Positions 9,137 to 17,449 are shown, counted from the first letter of the stretch. The stretch is 64,000 nt of DNA from JBFLVU01 sp037444825 (GCA_037444825.1 JBBILR010000006.1:1-64000); one strand, 5' to 3'. Numbers and translations are program-made. The notes: generated by a model not told the origin, from the letters alone.

Positions 9137-9580
9137 TCAGGGGGAAAGGGGGATGGGCACCAGCCGGCCCCTCCGCTCGGAGACGCGGGGAAGGCGGATG
9201 GAGAGCACGCCCCTTTCGTACCGGGCGGTGGCCCGGTGGGTGTCGAAGGCCCCCTCCAGATGGAGGGTCTTTTTGAAGGACCCCCGGTCCCGCTCCAGCA
9301 GATGGTAGGCCACGAGGCCGGCGTTCTGGATCCGGGGCCGCTCCCCGTGGATCACCACCGTTCCCGCCCCCCCCAGAATCCGAAGCGAGGCCGGGTCCAC
9401 GCCGGGGAGGTCCACCTGAACGGTGAGGTGGTCCTTTCCTTCCACCACGTCGTAGGGGGCGGAAAAGGCCGCCTCCCCCTGGTCCTCGTCCTGCTGGATG
9501 GCGTTCAGGGCCTCGAAGAGCTGGTTCATCTGGGACTGGAGCCGCACCAGGTCCAGGAAGGAAGAGAGCATCCGGCGCAT
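9137..9580 (-). CDS. Small heat-shock protein, Hsp20/alpha-crystallin family
   Basis: A 147-residue ATP-independent holdase. The N-terminal helix (MRRMLSSFLDLVRLQSQMNQ) is typical. The alpha-crystallin domain runs from AFSAPYDVVEGKDHLTVQVDLPGV to the conserved YERGVLSIRLPR, which corresponds to the A-x-x-x-n-GvL signature. The ATG overlaps the nrdR TGA by one base (TGATG), and lon follows after 10 bases. Binding unfolded proteins for later degradation or refolding fits its place next to lon. A longer in-frame extension exists upstream but would run through nrdR and is rejected. Confidence 0.93.
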   Translation of the reverse strand: MRRMLSSFLDLVRLQSQMNQLFEALNAIQQDEDQGEAAFSAPYDVVEGKDHLTVQVDLPGVDPASLRILGGAGTVVIHGERPRIQNAGLVAYHLLERDRGSFKKTLHLEGAFDTHRATARYERGVLSIRLPRVSERRGRLVPIPLSP

Positions 9581-10050
9581 CAGGACCCTCCCTCCCGCTT
9601 GGCGTCCAGGAGGTGGCGAACCTCCTCCAGGAACTCCGAAATGTCTCCGAACTGGCGGTAGACCGAGGCGAAACGGACGTAGGCCACCTGGTCCAGGACC
9701 CGGAGCCGTTCCATGACCAGGTTGCCGATGTCCGTGGTGGTGATCTCCCGGTCGGGGTTGTTGTGAAGGAGCGATTCCACCTCCTCCACGATGGCGTTGA
9801 GGGCCGACGTGGCCACGGGGCGCTTTTCGCAGGCCTTGAGGAGGCCGGTGAGGAGCTTGTCCCGGTCGAACTTCTCCCGCCGCTCGTCCTTCTTCACCAC
9901 CCGGTAGGGAACGGTCTCGATGGTCTCGTAGGTCGTGAAGCGGCGGTGGCAGGCGAGGCACTCCCGCCTGCGGCGGATGCTGTCCCCGGAGGAGACCTCC
10001 CGGGAGTCCACCACCTTGTCCTCCGAGTGGCCACAGAAGGGGCAGCGCAC
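9580..10050 (-). CDS. nrdR: Transcriptional repressor NrdR
   Basis: NrdR (156 residues) senses ATP/dATP and represses ribonucleotide reductase genes. The N-terminal zinc ribbon has four cysteines (MRCPFCGHSEDKV ... RRRRECLACHRRFTTYE). The ATP-cone domain follows (VVKKDERREKFDRDKL ... VAYVRFASVYRQF), with the family's length and order. The start is GTG 10050, preceded by AGGAGG at 10055-10060. It is the first gene of a likely nrdR-hsp20-lon operon. No ribonucleotide reductase gene lies in the window, and no NrdR-box pair was recognised at its own promoter. Confidence 0.96.
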   Translation of the reverse strand: MRCPFCGHSEDKVVDSREVSSGDSIRRRRECLACHRRFTTYETIETVPYRVVKKDERREKFDRDKLLTGLLKACEKRPVATSALNAIVEEVESLLHNNPDREITTTDIGNLVMERLRVLDQVAYVRFASVYRQFGDISEFLEEVRHLLDAKREGGS

Positions 10051-10066
10051 GGGACCTCCTTGGGCC

Positions 10067-10095
10067 AGTGTAACGAAGGCGCCCCCCCCCTTCAA
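10067..10095 (-). promoter_or_regulatory. Promoter of nrdR-hsp20-lon
   Basis: Reading the minus strand, TTGAAG (10095-10090) and TACACT (10072-10067) are separated by exactly 17 bases, about 17 bases before the nrdR GTG. The -35 box overlaps the stop codon of the flippase-like gene and sits in the loop of an inverted repeat (10075-10106). Confidence 0.65.
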
Positions 10096-10106
10096 GGGGC
10101 GCCTTC
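10075..10106 (-). terminator. Inverted repeat at the end of the flippase-like gene
   Basis: GAAGGCGCCCC (10075-10085) pairs perfectly with GGGGCGCCTTC (10096-10106), giving an 11-bp stem around a 10-base loop that contains the TGA of the upstream gene. On the minus strand the hairpin is followed only by a short TTCGTTA, so any termination would be weak. It could equally be an operator, because it surrounds the nrdR -35 box. Confidence 0.45.
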
Positions 10107-11159
10107 GGCCTCTCCCCGCCGCCTCAGGCGCTCTTCCTCGTCGGCCTCCGCCGCCTCCCGCAGCTCCTCGAGGCTCACCCGTCCCGCCGCCAGGTAGCCC
10201 AGGCCCCACAGAATGCCCGGAAAGAACATGACGGCGTGGCCCAGGATCCCGGCGGCCACCGCCTGGTCCTCCGAGAGTCCGTAGAAGAGGGTCAGGCAGA
10301 GCTGGATGGCCTTGTGGACACCCCCCACCCCGCCGGGGGTGGGAATGGCGGCCCCGAAGGAGACGAACATCAGGAGCAGAATGGCCGCCGAGGGGGGCAA
10401 ATGGAGGTCCAGGGCCCTCAGGAAGGCCCAGGCCGCCCCGGCGATGACCACCCAGATGAGGACCGACAGGAAGGTCACCGTCAGGATGGTTCGCTTTCTC
10501 CGGAAGGCGGAGAGCCCCCCCGTGAAGGCCAACAGGGCCCGAACCACCTTGAGGAGCCAGGGGAAACGGGAGAGGCGGGGGCTGCGGCGGGCCATCCGGT
10601 CCAGCACCTTCCGCCGGGGCAGGAGCCAAAGGAGGAAGAGCCCCGCCGGAAGGGCCAGGGCGAAGAGGACCCAGGAGACCCGGGTGAAGAAGGCCAGAAG
10701 GCCCACCGCCTCCGCCGAAAACTCCTCCGCCGGCAGGAGGAGGTAGCCCAGCCAGAGGATGGCCAGGGCCATGAGGTCCATCCCCCGCTCCAGGAGGGTG
10801 GAGGCGAGGACCTGCGTGAAGGGAAGGCCGTGCCACCGGGCCAGGAGGAAGGGCTTGCCCACCTCCCCCAACCGGCCGGGCACCACCCCGGAAAGGGTGA
10901 AGGAGACGACGGTGGCCTTGAGGAGCGAGAGGACGGGAAGTTTTTCGCGGACCCCCGCCAGCATGACCCGCCACCTCAAAGCCCGGATCCACACCGAGAC
11001 GATTTCCAAAAGGACGGCCACGCCCAACAGCGGCAGGGAGGCCCCGGCGGCGTGACGCAGCACGCCGTGAAGGTCGGCGCGGCGCAGGAAGAAGTAGAGC
11101 AGAACCCCCGTGAGGAGGAGGCTGAAGGTCCACAGGAAGGCCCGCCGCCCCCCCCTCAC
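10092..11159 (-). CDS. Lysylphosphatidylglycerol synthase/flippase-like membrane protein (UPF0104 family)
   Basis: An integral membrane protein of about 355 residues with about eight hydrophobic segments and the family's conserved stretches: a buried Arg-rich turn (WIRALRWRVML), LSGVVPGRLGEVGKPFLL and FVSFGAAIPTPGGVGGVHKA. Relatives include the flippase half of MprF and AglD-like proteins; no synthase domain is present. GTG 11159 overlaps the preceding gene's TGA (GTGA). Transport of a lipid or lipid-linked substrate is the likely general role, but the substrate is unknown. Confidence 0.8.
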   Translation of the reverse strand: MRGGRRAFLWTFSLLLTGVLLYFFLRRADLHGVLRHAAGASLPLLGVAVLLEIVSVWIRALRWRVMLAGVREKLPVLSLLKATVVSFTLSGVVPGRLGEVGKPFLLARWHGLPFTQVLASTLLERGMDLMALAILWLGYLLLPAEEFSAEAVGLLAFFTRVSWVLFALALPAGLFLLWLLPRRKVLDRMARRSPRLSRFPWLLKVVRALLAFTGGLSAFRRKRTILTVTFLSVLIWVVIAGAAWAFLRALDLHLPPSAAILLLMFVSFGAAIPTPGGVGGVHKAIQLCLTLFYGLSEDQAVAAGILGHAVMFFPGILWGLGYLAAGRVSLEELREAAEADEEERLRRRGEAEGAP

Positions 11160-11812
11160 GGACCGCCTCCGCACAGCGCCGCGGCCCCCTCCGCCACGAG
11201 GCCGTCGGCCCCGGCGGAGAGCAGAGCCGCCGCCTCCTCCGGACCTCCGCCTTCCAGGAGGACCTCCAGGCGGACTTTCCGGGGGAGGCGCTTCCGGACG
11301 GCCGCCAGCCGGTCCCGGCCTCGTTCCCCAAAGGCCCGCCCGGGCACCACGATTCCTCGGGGCTTTCGATCGGTGAGGAGACGGAGGAGGAGCCCCCAAC
11401 GGTCCTCTTCCAGGGGTAGGGGGGGAAGGAGAAGGCGGACGGGGAGTTCGGGGGCGGTGGCCAGCAGGGCTTCCACCTCCCTCAGGAGCCGGTCGCCGTG
11501 GCCCGACTCCGCGAGCCAGCCGGGGGTGAGGGCCACCACCGCTCCGGAGGCCTCCAGCCGAACGCACTCCAAAAGGCCCATCCGCTTGGAGGCGAGGGTG
11601 GACCCGCCCCCCGGCACGTCCACCGCCCCGGAGAGGGAGAGGCCCGACCGGTCTTCCTCTCGAAGCTCCGCCAGGAGCCAGGGGGGAAGGAGGGCCCGCG
11701 GAACGCCCGCCCCGGCCAATTCCCGAAGCCGCCTCCGGGCCCCCGCAGGCCCCAGGGATGGGCTGAGCAGAAGCCCTTCGAGACGATCGGGAGGGAGGGA
11801 TCCGGCGGCCAC
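11156..11812 (-). CDS. DeoC-like TIM-barrel protein, probably non-catalytic
   Basis: About 218 residues with the helix-strand spacing of deoxyribose-phosphate aldolase: AGARRRLRELAGAGVPRALL, then a VDVPGGGSTLASKRMGL stretch at the position of DeoC's VGFPLGA-TEVK segment, and alternating strands to the C-terminus. The usual Schiff-base Lys region (VKTSTGF in DeoC) reads as GIVVPGRAF, and the catalytic Asp strand reads VVALTPG, so aldolase chemistry is unlikely if the alignment is right. The start is GTG 11812. The gene sits 8 bases after cheW and overlaps the flippase-like gene by 4. The family call rests on pattern resemblance only. Confidence 0.45.
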   Translation of the reverse strand: MAAGSLPPDRLEGLLLSPSLGPAGARRRLRELAGAGVPRALLPPWLLAELREEDRSGLSLSGAVDVPGGGSTLASKRMGLLECVRLEASGAVVALTPGWLAESGHGDRLLREVEALLATAPELPVRLLLPPLPLEEDRWGLLLRLLTDRKPRGIVVPGRAFGERGRDRLAAVRKRLPRKVRLEVLLEGGGPEEAAALLSAGADGLVAEGAAALCGGGP

Positions 11813-11820
11813 GGAAGCCC

Positions 11821-12333
11821 TCAGGTCTTCTTGGACCAGGCGGCCCCCTCGAGGGAAGCGAACTCCTGGGCGCTGAAGAGCGAACGGGCGGCCAGCACCA
11901 GGTAGAGGCGGGACTCCCGCTTGACCATGGCCTCGATGAACTCCAGCTTCTGGCCCTTTACCATGGGGGGCGGGGACTTCAGCTCCTCCTCGGGGACGGC
12001 GAAGACCTCCACCACCGCATCCACCAGGAGGCCCACGGCGGTGGATCCGATGGAGGCCACCACCACCCGGCCCTTCTTCAGGTCCACCGGGCCGTAGCCC
12101 AGGCGCTCGCGGAAATCCACCACGGGGAGGATGGCCCCCCTCAGGTCGAGGACCCCCTTCAAGAAGGCGGGGACCTTCGGCAGGGAGTAAATCCTCGGGA
12201 TCCTCAGGATCTCCCGCACCAGACCCACCTCCAGCGCGTAGGCCTGGTCCACCACCTCCATCCCCAGAAAGAGGCGTTCCCGCGCGGCGGAGGGGGCGGT
12301 GCGGCTGCGCAGGAGGCCGGCGATCTCCGCCAT
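11821..12333 (-). CDS. cheW: CheW-type coupling protein
   Basis: A 170-residue CheW domain protein (LGMEVVDQAYALEVGLVREILRI ... GVLDLRGAILPVVDFRERLG ... AVGLLVDAVVEV), which couples chemoreceptors to the kinase CheA at the membrane. It is separated from the chemoreceptor by a single base, so they form one translational unit. No cheA, cheY or cheR/B is present in the window, so the kinase must be encoded elsewhere. The ~20-residue N-terminal extension is slightly longer than in minimal CheW proteins. Confidence 0.92.
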   Translation of the reverse strand: MAEIAGLLRSRTAPSAARERLFLGMEVVDQAYALEVGLVREILRIPRIYSLPKVPAFLKGVLDLRGAILPVVDFRERLGYGPVDLKKGRVVVASIGSTAVGLLVDAVVEVFAVPEEELKSPPPMVKGQKLEFIEAMVKRESRLYLVLAARSLFSAQEFASLEGAAWSKKT

Positions 12334-12334
12334 C

Positions 12335-14488
12335 TCAGCCTTCTCCCACGTGGAAGCGGCCCATGGACCTCGAGAGGGCCTCCGCCTGCTGCGAGAGGGA
12401 AGCGGAGAGGTCCCGGGTCTCCCGGACCTTGCGCAGGATGGCCTGGCTCCTCTCCGCCAACTCGGAGACGGCGGCGGCGGCGGAGCGGCCGGCCTCCCCC
12501 TGCAGGCGGGTCTGGGCCATTACCGAGGAGACGGCGGCCGTGAGGCGGTCCATGGCCTGGCGGATGAGGGTGGAGCCGGCGCTCTGCTCGGAGGTGGCCC
12601 GCTTCACCTCCCCCGAGAGGGCCCGGATCCGGTTGACGGCCTCCAGCACCTGCTCGGAGCCCAGGGTTTGCTCCTTGGTGGCCTGCCGCAGCTGGTGGGC
12701 CAGGTCCCTCAGGCGCTCCGTGGACTTGACGATCTGCGTGGCCCCCTTGCTCTGCTCGGAGGTGGCCCGGGCGATCTCCTGGACCATCTGGAGGGAGGGC
12801 CGCACCGCCTCCTGGATGGTGCCGAAGACCCCCATGGCCTCCCGGGCGATGGCCACGCTGTGCTCCACGATCTCCCGCTGGTCGTCCACGGCCCGCACCG
12901 CCACCCCCACGTCCCGCTGGACGCTCTCGATGATGGCGGCGATCTCCCGGGTGGAGAGGGAGGTCTTTTCGGCCAGCCCCTTGATCTCCCCGGCCACCAC
13001 GGCGAAGGGCTTGCCGTGCTCCCCCGCCTGGGCGGCGATGATGGCGGCGTTCAAGGCCAGCAGGTGGGTCTGCTCCATGACCTCGTCGATGACCGAGAGG
13101 ATGTTCCCCACCTCCTGGCTCCGCTTCCCCAGCGCCTTCATGACGCCGGCCACCTCCTCGAAGGAGTGGCGCAGGCGTTCCACGCTGGCCCGGGAGTCCT
13201 CCATGGCCTTGGCCCCCGCCTGGGCCTCCGCGGCCACCAGCTCCGTGGCCTTTCGGGTGCGGGCGGCGTTCTCCTCGATCTGCCGGATGGACCCCTCCAT
13301 CTCGGTGAGGGCGGCGGAGGTGTCCTCGATGAAGCGGTTGAGGGTCTCGGTGGAGGCGTCCACCTGCCGGTTGGCGGCCACCGTCTGGGTCATGGTCCCC
13401 GCCACCGTGCCCACGGCGTCGTTGAGCCCTTCGGTGTTGGCGGCGATCTCGTCGATGCTGGCGGCCATCTCGAGGACCGAGGAACTCACCTCCTCGGCCA
13501 ACTCCGAAAGGCCCTCCATGAGCCGGGCCACCTCCCCGGCGGAGGACTGGATGGCCTTCACCTGCTCGGTGGCCTCCCGGCTCTTCGACTCCTGGACGCC
13601 GGCGTCCTCCAGCACCGCCGACAGCGTCTGGGCTTGGATCCGCGCCCCCTCCTCCACCCGGCGGACCATATCCCGCGCTTCCCGGATCATGGCGGAGAGG
13701 CCGGCGCCCATCTCCCGGAAGGAGGCGGCCAGCCGCCCCAGCTCGTCCTGTCGGACGGTCCGCCGCTCGAAGCCGGTGAGATCCCCCTGGGCCATCCGCC
13801 GGGCATCCTGGGCCAGCACCTCCAGGGGGGCCACCAACGCCCGGGCGATGGGGAGGAGGAGGAGGGTCCCCGCCGCGGTGCCGAGGAGGACCACCAGCAC
13901 CCCGAAGGCTAGGAAACCCTTCGCCAGGGCCCCCAGCGTGGAGAGCCCCGCCGCCACCCGCACCTCCCCCACCACGCGGGTCCGCTCCCCCCCCGAGGGG
14001 GCGGAACCCTCGAACCCCAGCTCCCCGAGGGAGGCCTGGGCCTTCTCCGTCACGCGGACCGGCGCCCTCACGAGGAGAGCTTTCCCTTTCGAGGTGGATA
14101 TGGGGCTGACGGAGAGGGCGGAAGCAGGCTCTCCCAGGCTCCCCCAGGGGGCGGCCCCCAGGCTCCCCCCGGAGCGCACCACCTCCCCCTTGTCCCCGGC
14201 GAACTCCACCCACAGGAGGTTCGGGTCGGCCTTCACCAGGGAGTCCACCGTCTCCTTCAGGCCGCCCTTGTTGAACTGGAGGTTGTAGGCCGACAGCTCG
14301 GCCACCGTCAGGGCGAGGTTCCCGTAAGAAGACCTCACCTGCGCGAGGGCCGTGGCCCTCGCGTGGAGGTAGTACACCACGGCCAGGAGGACGGAGCCCC
14401 CGAAGAGAACCCCCACCAACAGGCCCACGATCTGGCCCCGAAGGCTGCCCAGGAAAAAGGCCTTCAGGCGGGAGGCGCCGTCATTCAT
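12335..14488 (-). CDS. Methyl-accepting chemotaxis protein
   Basis: About 717 residues. TM1 is at about residues 19-42 (GLLVGVLFGGSVLLAVVYYL), followed by a periplasmic domain of about 150 residues, TM2 near 190-215, and a HAMP segment (LVAPLEVLAQDARRMAQGDL). A long coiled-coil signalling domain follows, whose tip (VMEQTHLLALNAAIIAAQAG then EHGKPFAVVAGEIKGLAEKT) is the classic receptor hairpin that contacts CheA and CheW. It overlaps the upstream binding-protein gene by 8 bases and is followed at once by cheW, which suggests the three genes act as one sensory unit. Confidence 0.94.
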   Translation of the reverse strand: MNDGASRLKAFFLGSLRGQIVGLLVGVLFGGSVLLAVVYYLHARATALAQVRSSYGNLALTVAELSAYNLQFNKGGLKETVDSLVKADPNLLWVEFAGDKGEVVRSGGSLGAAPWGSLGEPASALSVSPISTSKGKALLVRAPVRVTEKAQASLGELGFEGSAPSGGERTRVVGEVRVAAGLSTLGALAKGFLAFGVLVVLLGTAAGTLLLLPIARALVAPLEVLAQDARRMAQGDLTGFERRTVRQDELGRLAASFREMGAGLSAMIREARDMVRRVEEGARIQAQTLSAVLEDAGVQESKSREATEQVKAIQSSAGEVARLMEGLSELAEEVSSSVLEMAASIDEIAANTEGLNDAVGTVAGTMTQTVAANRQVDASTETLNRFIEDTSAALTEMEGSIRQIEENAARTRKATELVAAEAQAGAKAMEDSRASVERLRHSFEEVAGVMKALGKRSQEVGNILSVIDEVMEQTHLLALNAAIIAAQAGEHGKPFAVVAGEIKGLAEKTSLSTREIAAIIESVQRDVGVAVRAVDDQREIVEHSVAIAREAMGVFGTIQEAVRPSLQMVQEIARATSEQSKGATQIVKSTERLRDLAHQLRQATKEQTLGSEQVLEAVNRIRALSGEVKRATSEQSAGSTLIRQAMDRLTAAVSSVMAQTRLQGEAGRSAAAAVSELAERSQAILRKVRETRDLSASLSQQAEALSRSMGRFHVGEG

Positions 14489-15401
14489 AGACGACCTCGA
14501 TGCGCTGGTTGGCGGGGACCTTGAGCCTCAGGGCCTCGGCGGTCTTCTTGTTGGCGGCGGCGGCGGCCCCCGGCTGGACGGGCTTGTCCGAGGGGAAGGC
14601 GGCGCCGCCGAGGATCCCCTGGGCCACCCGGGCCGCCTCGTTGCCCGCCGCCTCCGGCGGGACGAAGGCGGCGCAGAGGGCCCCGCTGGCCACCAGGCCC
14701 TCCGAGAGGGCCAAGGGGGCCACCCGGTTTTCGATGCAGGTGGAGATGATGAACCGGAGCGCGTCCTCGTTGGCGGTCAGCGGGTCGGGAAGGAGGAGGA
14801 TCATCTTGGCCCGGTCCTTGACCTCCGCGAGGATTCCCGCCAGGGCCCCGGCGTCGGGGACCGACCGGCCTTCCGCCTCGAAACCGTCGTCGTTGAGCCG
14901 CGCGATCAGCGCCGGAACGGCCGGGGCCACCGCCTGGCCGTGGAGGACCACCAAGCTCTTTCCCTTGAGACCGAAGGCCTTGGCGAGGGCGGCGAGGCTC
15001 TTGGTGGGACCGAGGCAGCCCACCCCCACCATCTTCGGGTCTTTCAGCAACCCCTCGGCTTCGGGGTAGTAGACCATGGTGTAGACGATCCAGACGTCGG
15101 GGAGGGCCTCCCGGACCTTTCGGGCGGCGTAAGAGCCGACGGCGAAGACCAGCTGGGGGTTCTGGGCCTTGAGGCCCTCCAGGAGCGCGCGGTCGCCGTC
15201 GCCGCCCGTGAGGTCCACCGAACGGGGGTTCAGGGAGGGCAGGTTCAGCGAATAGGCCATCTGGAGGAAGCCGGCCTTCGCCTCGTCGTAGGCTTCCACC
15301 CCCCCGCGGGAGACGATGAAGACACCGGCGGCCGAAGCCTCGAGGGCCACGAGAAACAACGCCGCCGCGGCCAACGCCTTCCAGATTCCGCGCATTCCCA
15401 T
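14481..15401 (-). CDS. ABC-type substrate-binding protein, TrpX/ABC_sub_bind family
   Basis: A secreted periplasmic binding protein of 306 residues with a cleavable signal peptide (WKALAAAALFLVALEASAAG). The body has the two-lobed ABC_sub_bind pattern (AGVFIVSRGGVEAYDEA, LVFAVGSYAARKVREALPD, VGVGCLGPTKSLAALA, MILLLPDPLTANEDALRF, VAPLALSEGLVASGAL). Family members bind amino acids or nucleoside-like ligands and normally sit beside permease and ATPase genes; none is here. Instead the gene overlaps a chemoreceptor gene, so the protein may present its ligand to that receptor (inference). The ATG at 15401 follows GGGGAGGT. Confidence 0.82.
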   Translation of the reverse strand: MGMRGIWKALAAAALFLVALEASAAGVFIVSRGGVEAYDEAKAGFLQMAYSLNLPSLNPRSVDLTGGDGDRALLEGLKAQNPQLVFAVGSYAARKVREALPDVWIVYTMVYYPEAEGLLKDPKMVGVGCLGPTKSLAALAKAFGLKGKSLVVLHGQAVAPAVPALIARLNDDGFEAEGRSVPDAGALAGILAEVKDRAKMILLLPDPLTANEDALRFIISTCIENRVAPLALSEGLVASGALCAAFVPPEAAGNEAARVAQGILGGAAFPSDKPVQPGAAAAANKKTAEALRLKVPANQRIEVVYE

Positions 15402-15434
15402 TTGGGTACCTCCCCGTCTTCCTCAGGTTCTTTC

Positions 15435-15463
15435 AGGCTAGCATCGGCCGGGGTCCAGGTCAA
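15435..15463 (-). promoter_or_regulatory. Promoter for the binding protein-chemoreceptor-cheW genes
   Basis: On the minus strand TTGACC (15463-15458) and TAGCCT (15440-15435) are 17 bases apart, ending about 34 bases before the ATG. The boxes lie over the last codons of the NFACT gene, so the chemosensory genes can be expressed apart from the genes upstream. Confidence 0.6.
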
Positions 15464-16766
15464 CCGAGAGCGTGCGCCCCCCCGCCACCATCACCCGCCC
15501 CGGGGCGCCGGGGACCCGGCGGAGCTGGTGGCAGAAGGCCACAAAGACCTCCACCCGGCTCCCGGGAGGCGCCCCGCTGTGGCGCGCGGCGTAGGCGGCC
15601 GCCTCCCGCTCCACGTCGGGAGGGAGCACGGAAAGCCTCGCCGGGTTCCGGACCACCACGTGGCACCCGGGGTAGTCGGCGGCGTGGAACCAGAAGTCCC
15701 TCCCCTTCCCCAGGCGAAAGGTCACCCGGTCGTTGCCCTCGGCGCTCTTTCCGGCGAAGGCCGCGAATCCGCGGGGGAGGGGAACCTCCGCCACGTCGGG
15801 GGGGAGGGCCCTTCGGCGCTGGGGGGGCGCCTTCTCCGAGACCCGGCTTCCCTCGGGGAAGAGGCGGAGGAGGTCCCCCTCCGCCGCCAGGCCGGCCCTT
15901 TCGGCCTCCAGGGCGCGGACGGAGGCCTCGATCTCCTCCAGAAAGCGCGCCGCCTCCCTCCGGCGCCTCCGGGCCTTCCGCGCCTTCTGGAACCACCCTT
16001 CGGCGTTTTCCAGGAGGCTCCGGGAGGGGTCCAGGGGGAAGGGGACCTCCCGGGGCGGCTCGGTGGAGAAGTCCGTCAGGAGGACCTCCGAACGCCCCCG
16101 CTGGTGGCGGTCGGGACGGGAGAGGAGCTGGCGGGCCAGGGACTCCCCTTCCTCCCACTCTCCCGCCTCCCGCAGGTCTTCCAGGAGCGCCTGCCTGCGG
16201 CGCTCCAGCGCCCGAAGGCGGCGTTCGAGAACCCTTTCCGCCGCCGCCCGTCCCCGTTCCAGAAGCCCCTTCCGGAGGTCTTCCTCTCCCCCCGGCGGGG
16301 GCGGAGAGGCGGGGGTGGGCCGGGGTGGAGGGGGGCTCCACCGGCTCCCCGGAGCCCCCGTTCGGAAGGTCCCCCTAAGGAGCCGGGCCGACCAGAGGAT
16401 CCCGTCGTCCCCGTCCAGCAGGAGCAGGTTGGCCGAGCGGCCCAGGGCCTCGAAGACCAGACGGCGGACCCGGGACCCCTCCAGATCGAAGGCCGCGATG
16501 GGCTCTCCCTCCACCGGGAAGGAAAGCTCCCCAAGCCGGGCCCCGCGGAGGTGAACCTTCAGGAACTCCTCCGCCGCCCCCCGGGGCCACGGCCACGGGC
16601 AGAGGTCCACCGCCAATCGGGCGGGGTGCCAGCAGAAGCCCAGCGTGCCGCCGCCCGAAAGGCGGAGCCCCAGGCTCCAGACGTCGGGGCGGCAAACCTC
16701 GTGGATGCGCCGGCCCGTCGCCTCCCGCAGGCTTCCCAGCCGGCCGGCCAGCTTGAGCCCGCTCAT
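15438..16766 (-). CDS. NFACT-family protein (RqcH/Tae2/FbpA-like)
   Basis: About 442 residues. The N-terminal NFACT-N part (LKLAGRLGSLREATGRRIHEVCR ... SANLLLLDGDDGILWSARLL) is followed by a charged coiled coil (about residues 160-310) and a C-terminal NFACT-R part (AGKSAEGNDRVTFRLGKGRDFWFHAADYPGCHVVVRNPA) with the DxWxHA-type motif. RqcH homologues bind stalled 50S-peptidyl-tRNA complexes and add alanine tails. At 440 residues this is shorter than the usual 550-600, and the helical middle is reduced, so full RqcH activity is not certain. The ATG overlaps the rhomboid TGA by 4 bases. Confidence 0.82.
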   Translation of the reverse strand: MSGLKLAGRLGSLREATGRRIHEVCRPDVWSLGLRLSGGGTLGFCWHPARLAVDLCPWPWPRGAAEEFLKVHLRGARLGELSFPVEGEPIAAFDLEGSRVRRLVFEALGRSANLLLLDGDDGILWSARLLRGTFRTGAPGSRWSPPPPRPTPASPPPPGGEEDLRKGLLERGRAAAERVLERRLRALERRRQALLEDLREAGEWEEGESLARQLLSRPDRHQRGRSEVLLTDFSTEPPREVPFPLDPSRSLLENAEGWFQKARKARRRRREAARFLEEIEASVRALEAERAGLAAEGDLLRLFPEGSRVSEKAPPQRRRALPPDVAEVPLPRGFAAFAGKSAEGNDRVTFRLGKGRDFWFHAADYPGCHVVVRNPARLSVLPPDVEREAAAYAARHSGAPPGSRVEVFVAFCHQLRRVPGAPGRVMVAGGRTLSVDLDPGRC

Positions 16767-17401
16767 TGGATCCGCCGAAAGCGCCGCCGCCGCCACCGGT
16801 AGGCGAAATCCCGAAGGGCCCCCCGGGGGTTCCAGGGCTCGAGAATGTAAAGGAGGGCGAAGACGGCCCCGCCCAGGTGGGCGAGGTGGGCGATGCCGTC
16901 CGAAGAGCCGAAGACCGAGTAGAAGAGGCTCAGGAGGATCCAGACGAGGACCAGGGCCCAGATCTTCACGGGCAGCAAGAACCAGAGAAGGACTTCGGTG
17001 GAGGGGAAGTAGAGGGCGTAGGCGGTGAGAACCCCGTAGACGGCCCCGCTGGCCCCCACCAAAAGGACCGGGCCCTCGAGGAAGAGGGCGGCGGCCATCC
17101 CTCCGAAGAGGGCGGACCCGAAGTAGAGGGTGAGGAAACGGCGGGTCCCCATGAAGAGTTCCAGGTCGCCGGCGAAGAAGTACAGCGTGAGCATGTTGAA
17201 GAAGAGGTGGCCCACGCCGCCGTGGAGAAAGGCGTAGGTGAGGAGCGTGTGGAGGTGGTCCGGCCAGACCCGCCCGGGGACCAGCGCCAGCATCCCCGTG
17301 AAGGGTGGCAGGGCGGCCTGGAGAAGGAAACAGGCCACGTTGAGGGCGACGATCCACGCGAGGGTGGGAGTCCAGCGGCCGGCAAGCCCGATCCGGGGCA
17401 C
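16763..17401 (-). CDS. Rhomboid family intramembrane serine protease
   Basis: A 212-residue six-helix membrane protein. The conserved features are HGGVGHLFFNMLTLYFFAG on the second helix, the nucleophile motif GASGAVYGVLTAYAL on the fourth, and the catalytic His in AHLAHLGGAVFALL on the sixth. Rhomboids cleave membrane proteins within the bilayer. The start is GTG 17401, preceded by GGAGG. The stop overlaps the NFACT gene start. The substrate is unknown. Confidence 0.92.
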   Translation of the reverse strand: MPRIGLAGRWTPTLAWIVALNVACFLLQAALPPFTGMLALVPGRVWPDHLHTLLTYAFLHGGVGHLFFNMLTLYFFAGDLELFMGTRRFLTLYFGSALFGGMAAALFLEGPVLLVGASGAVYGVLTAYALYFPSTEVLLWFLLPVKIWALVLVWILLSLFYSVFGSSDGIAHLAHLGGAVFALLYILEPWNPRGALRDFAYRWRRRRFRRIQ

Positions 17402-17449
17402 GGGGCACCTCCGCCCCCATTATCTCCCAGCCCGCGGGACGTTGCAGCC

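Noticed and set aside
10081..10090. Nine-C tract upstream of nrdR as a phase-variation switch
   Set aside because: It is not inside a coding frame, is part of an inverted repeat, and such tracts are common at this GC content. The promoter spacing is already an optimal 17.
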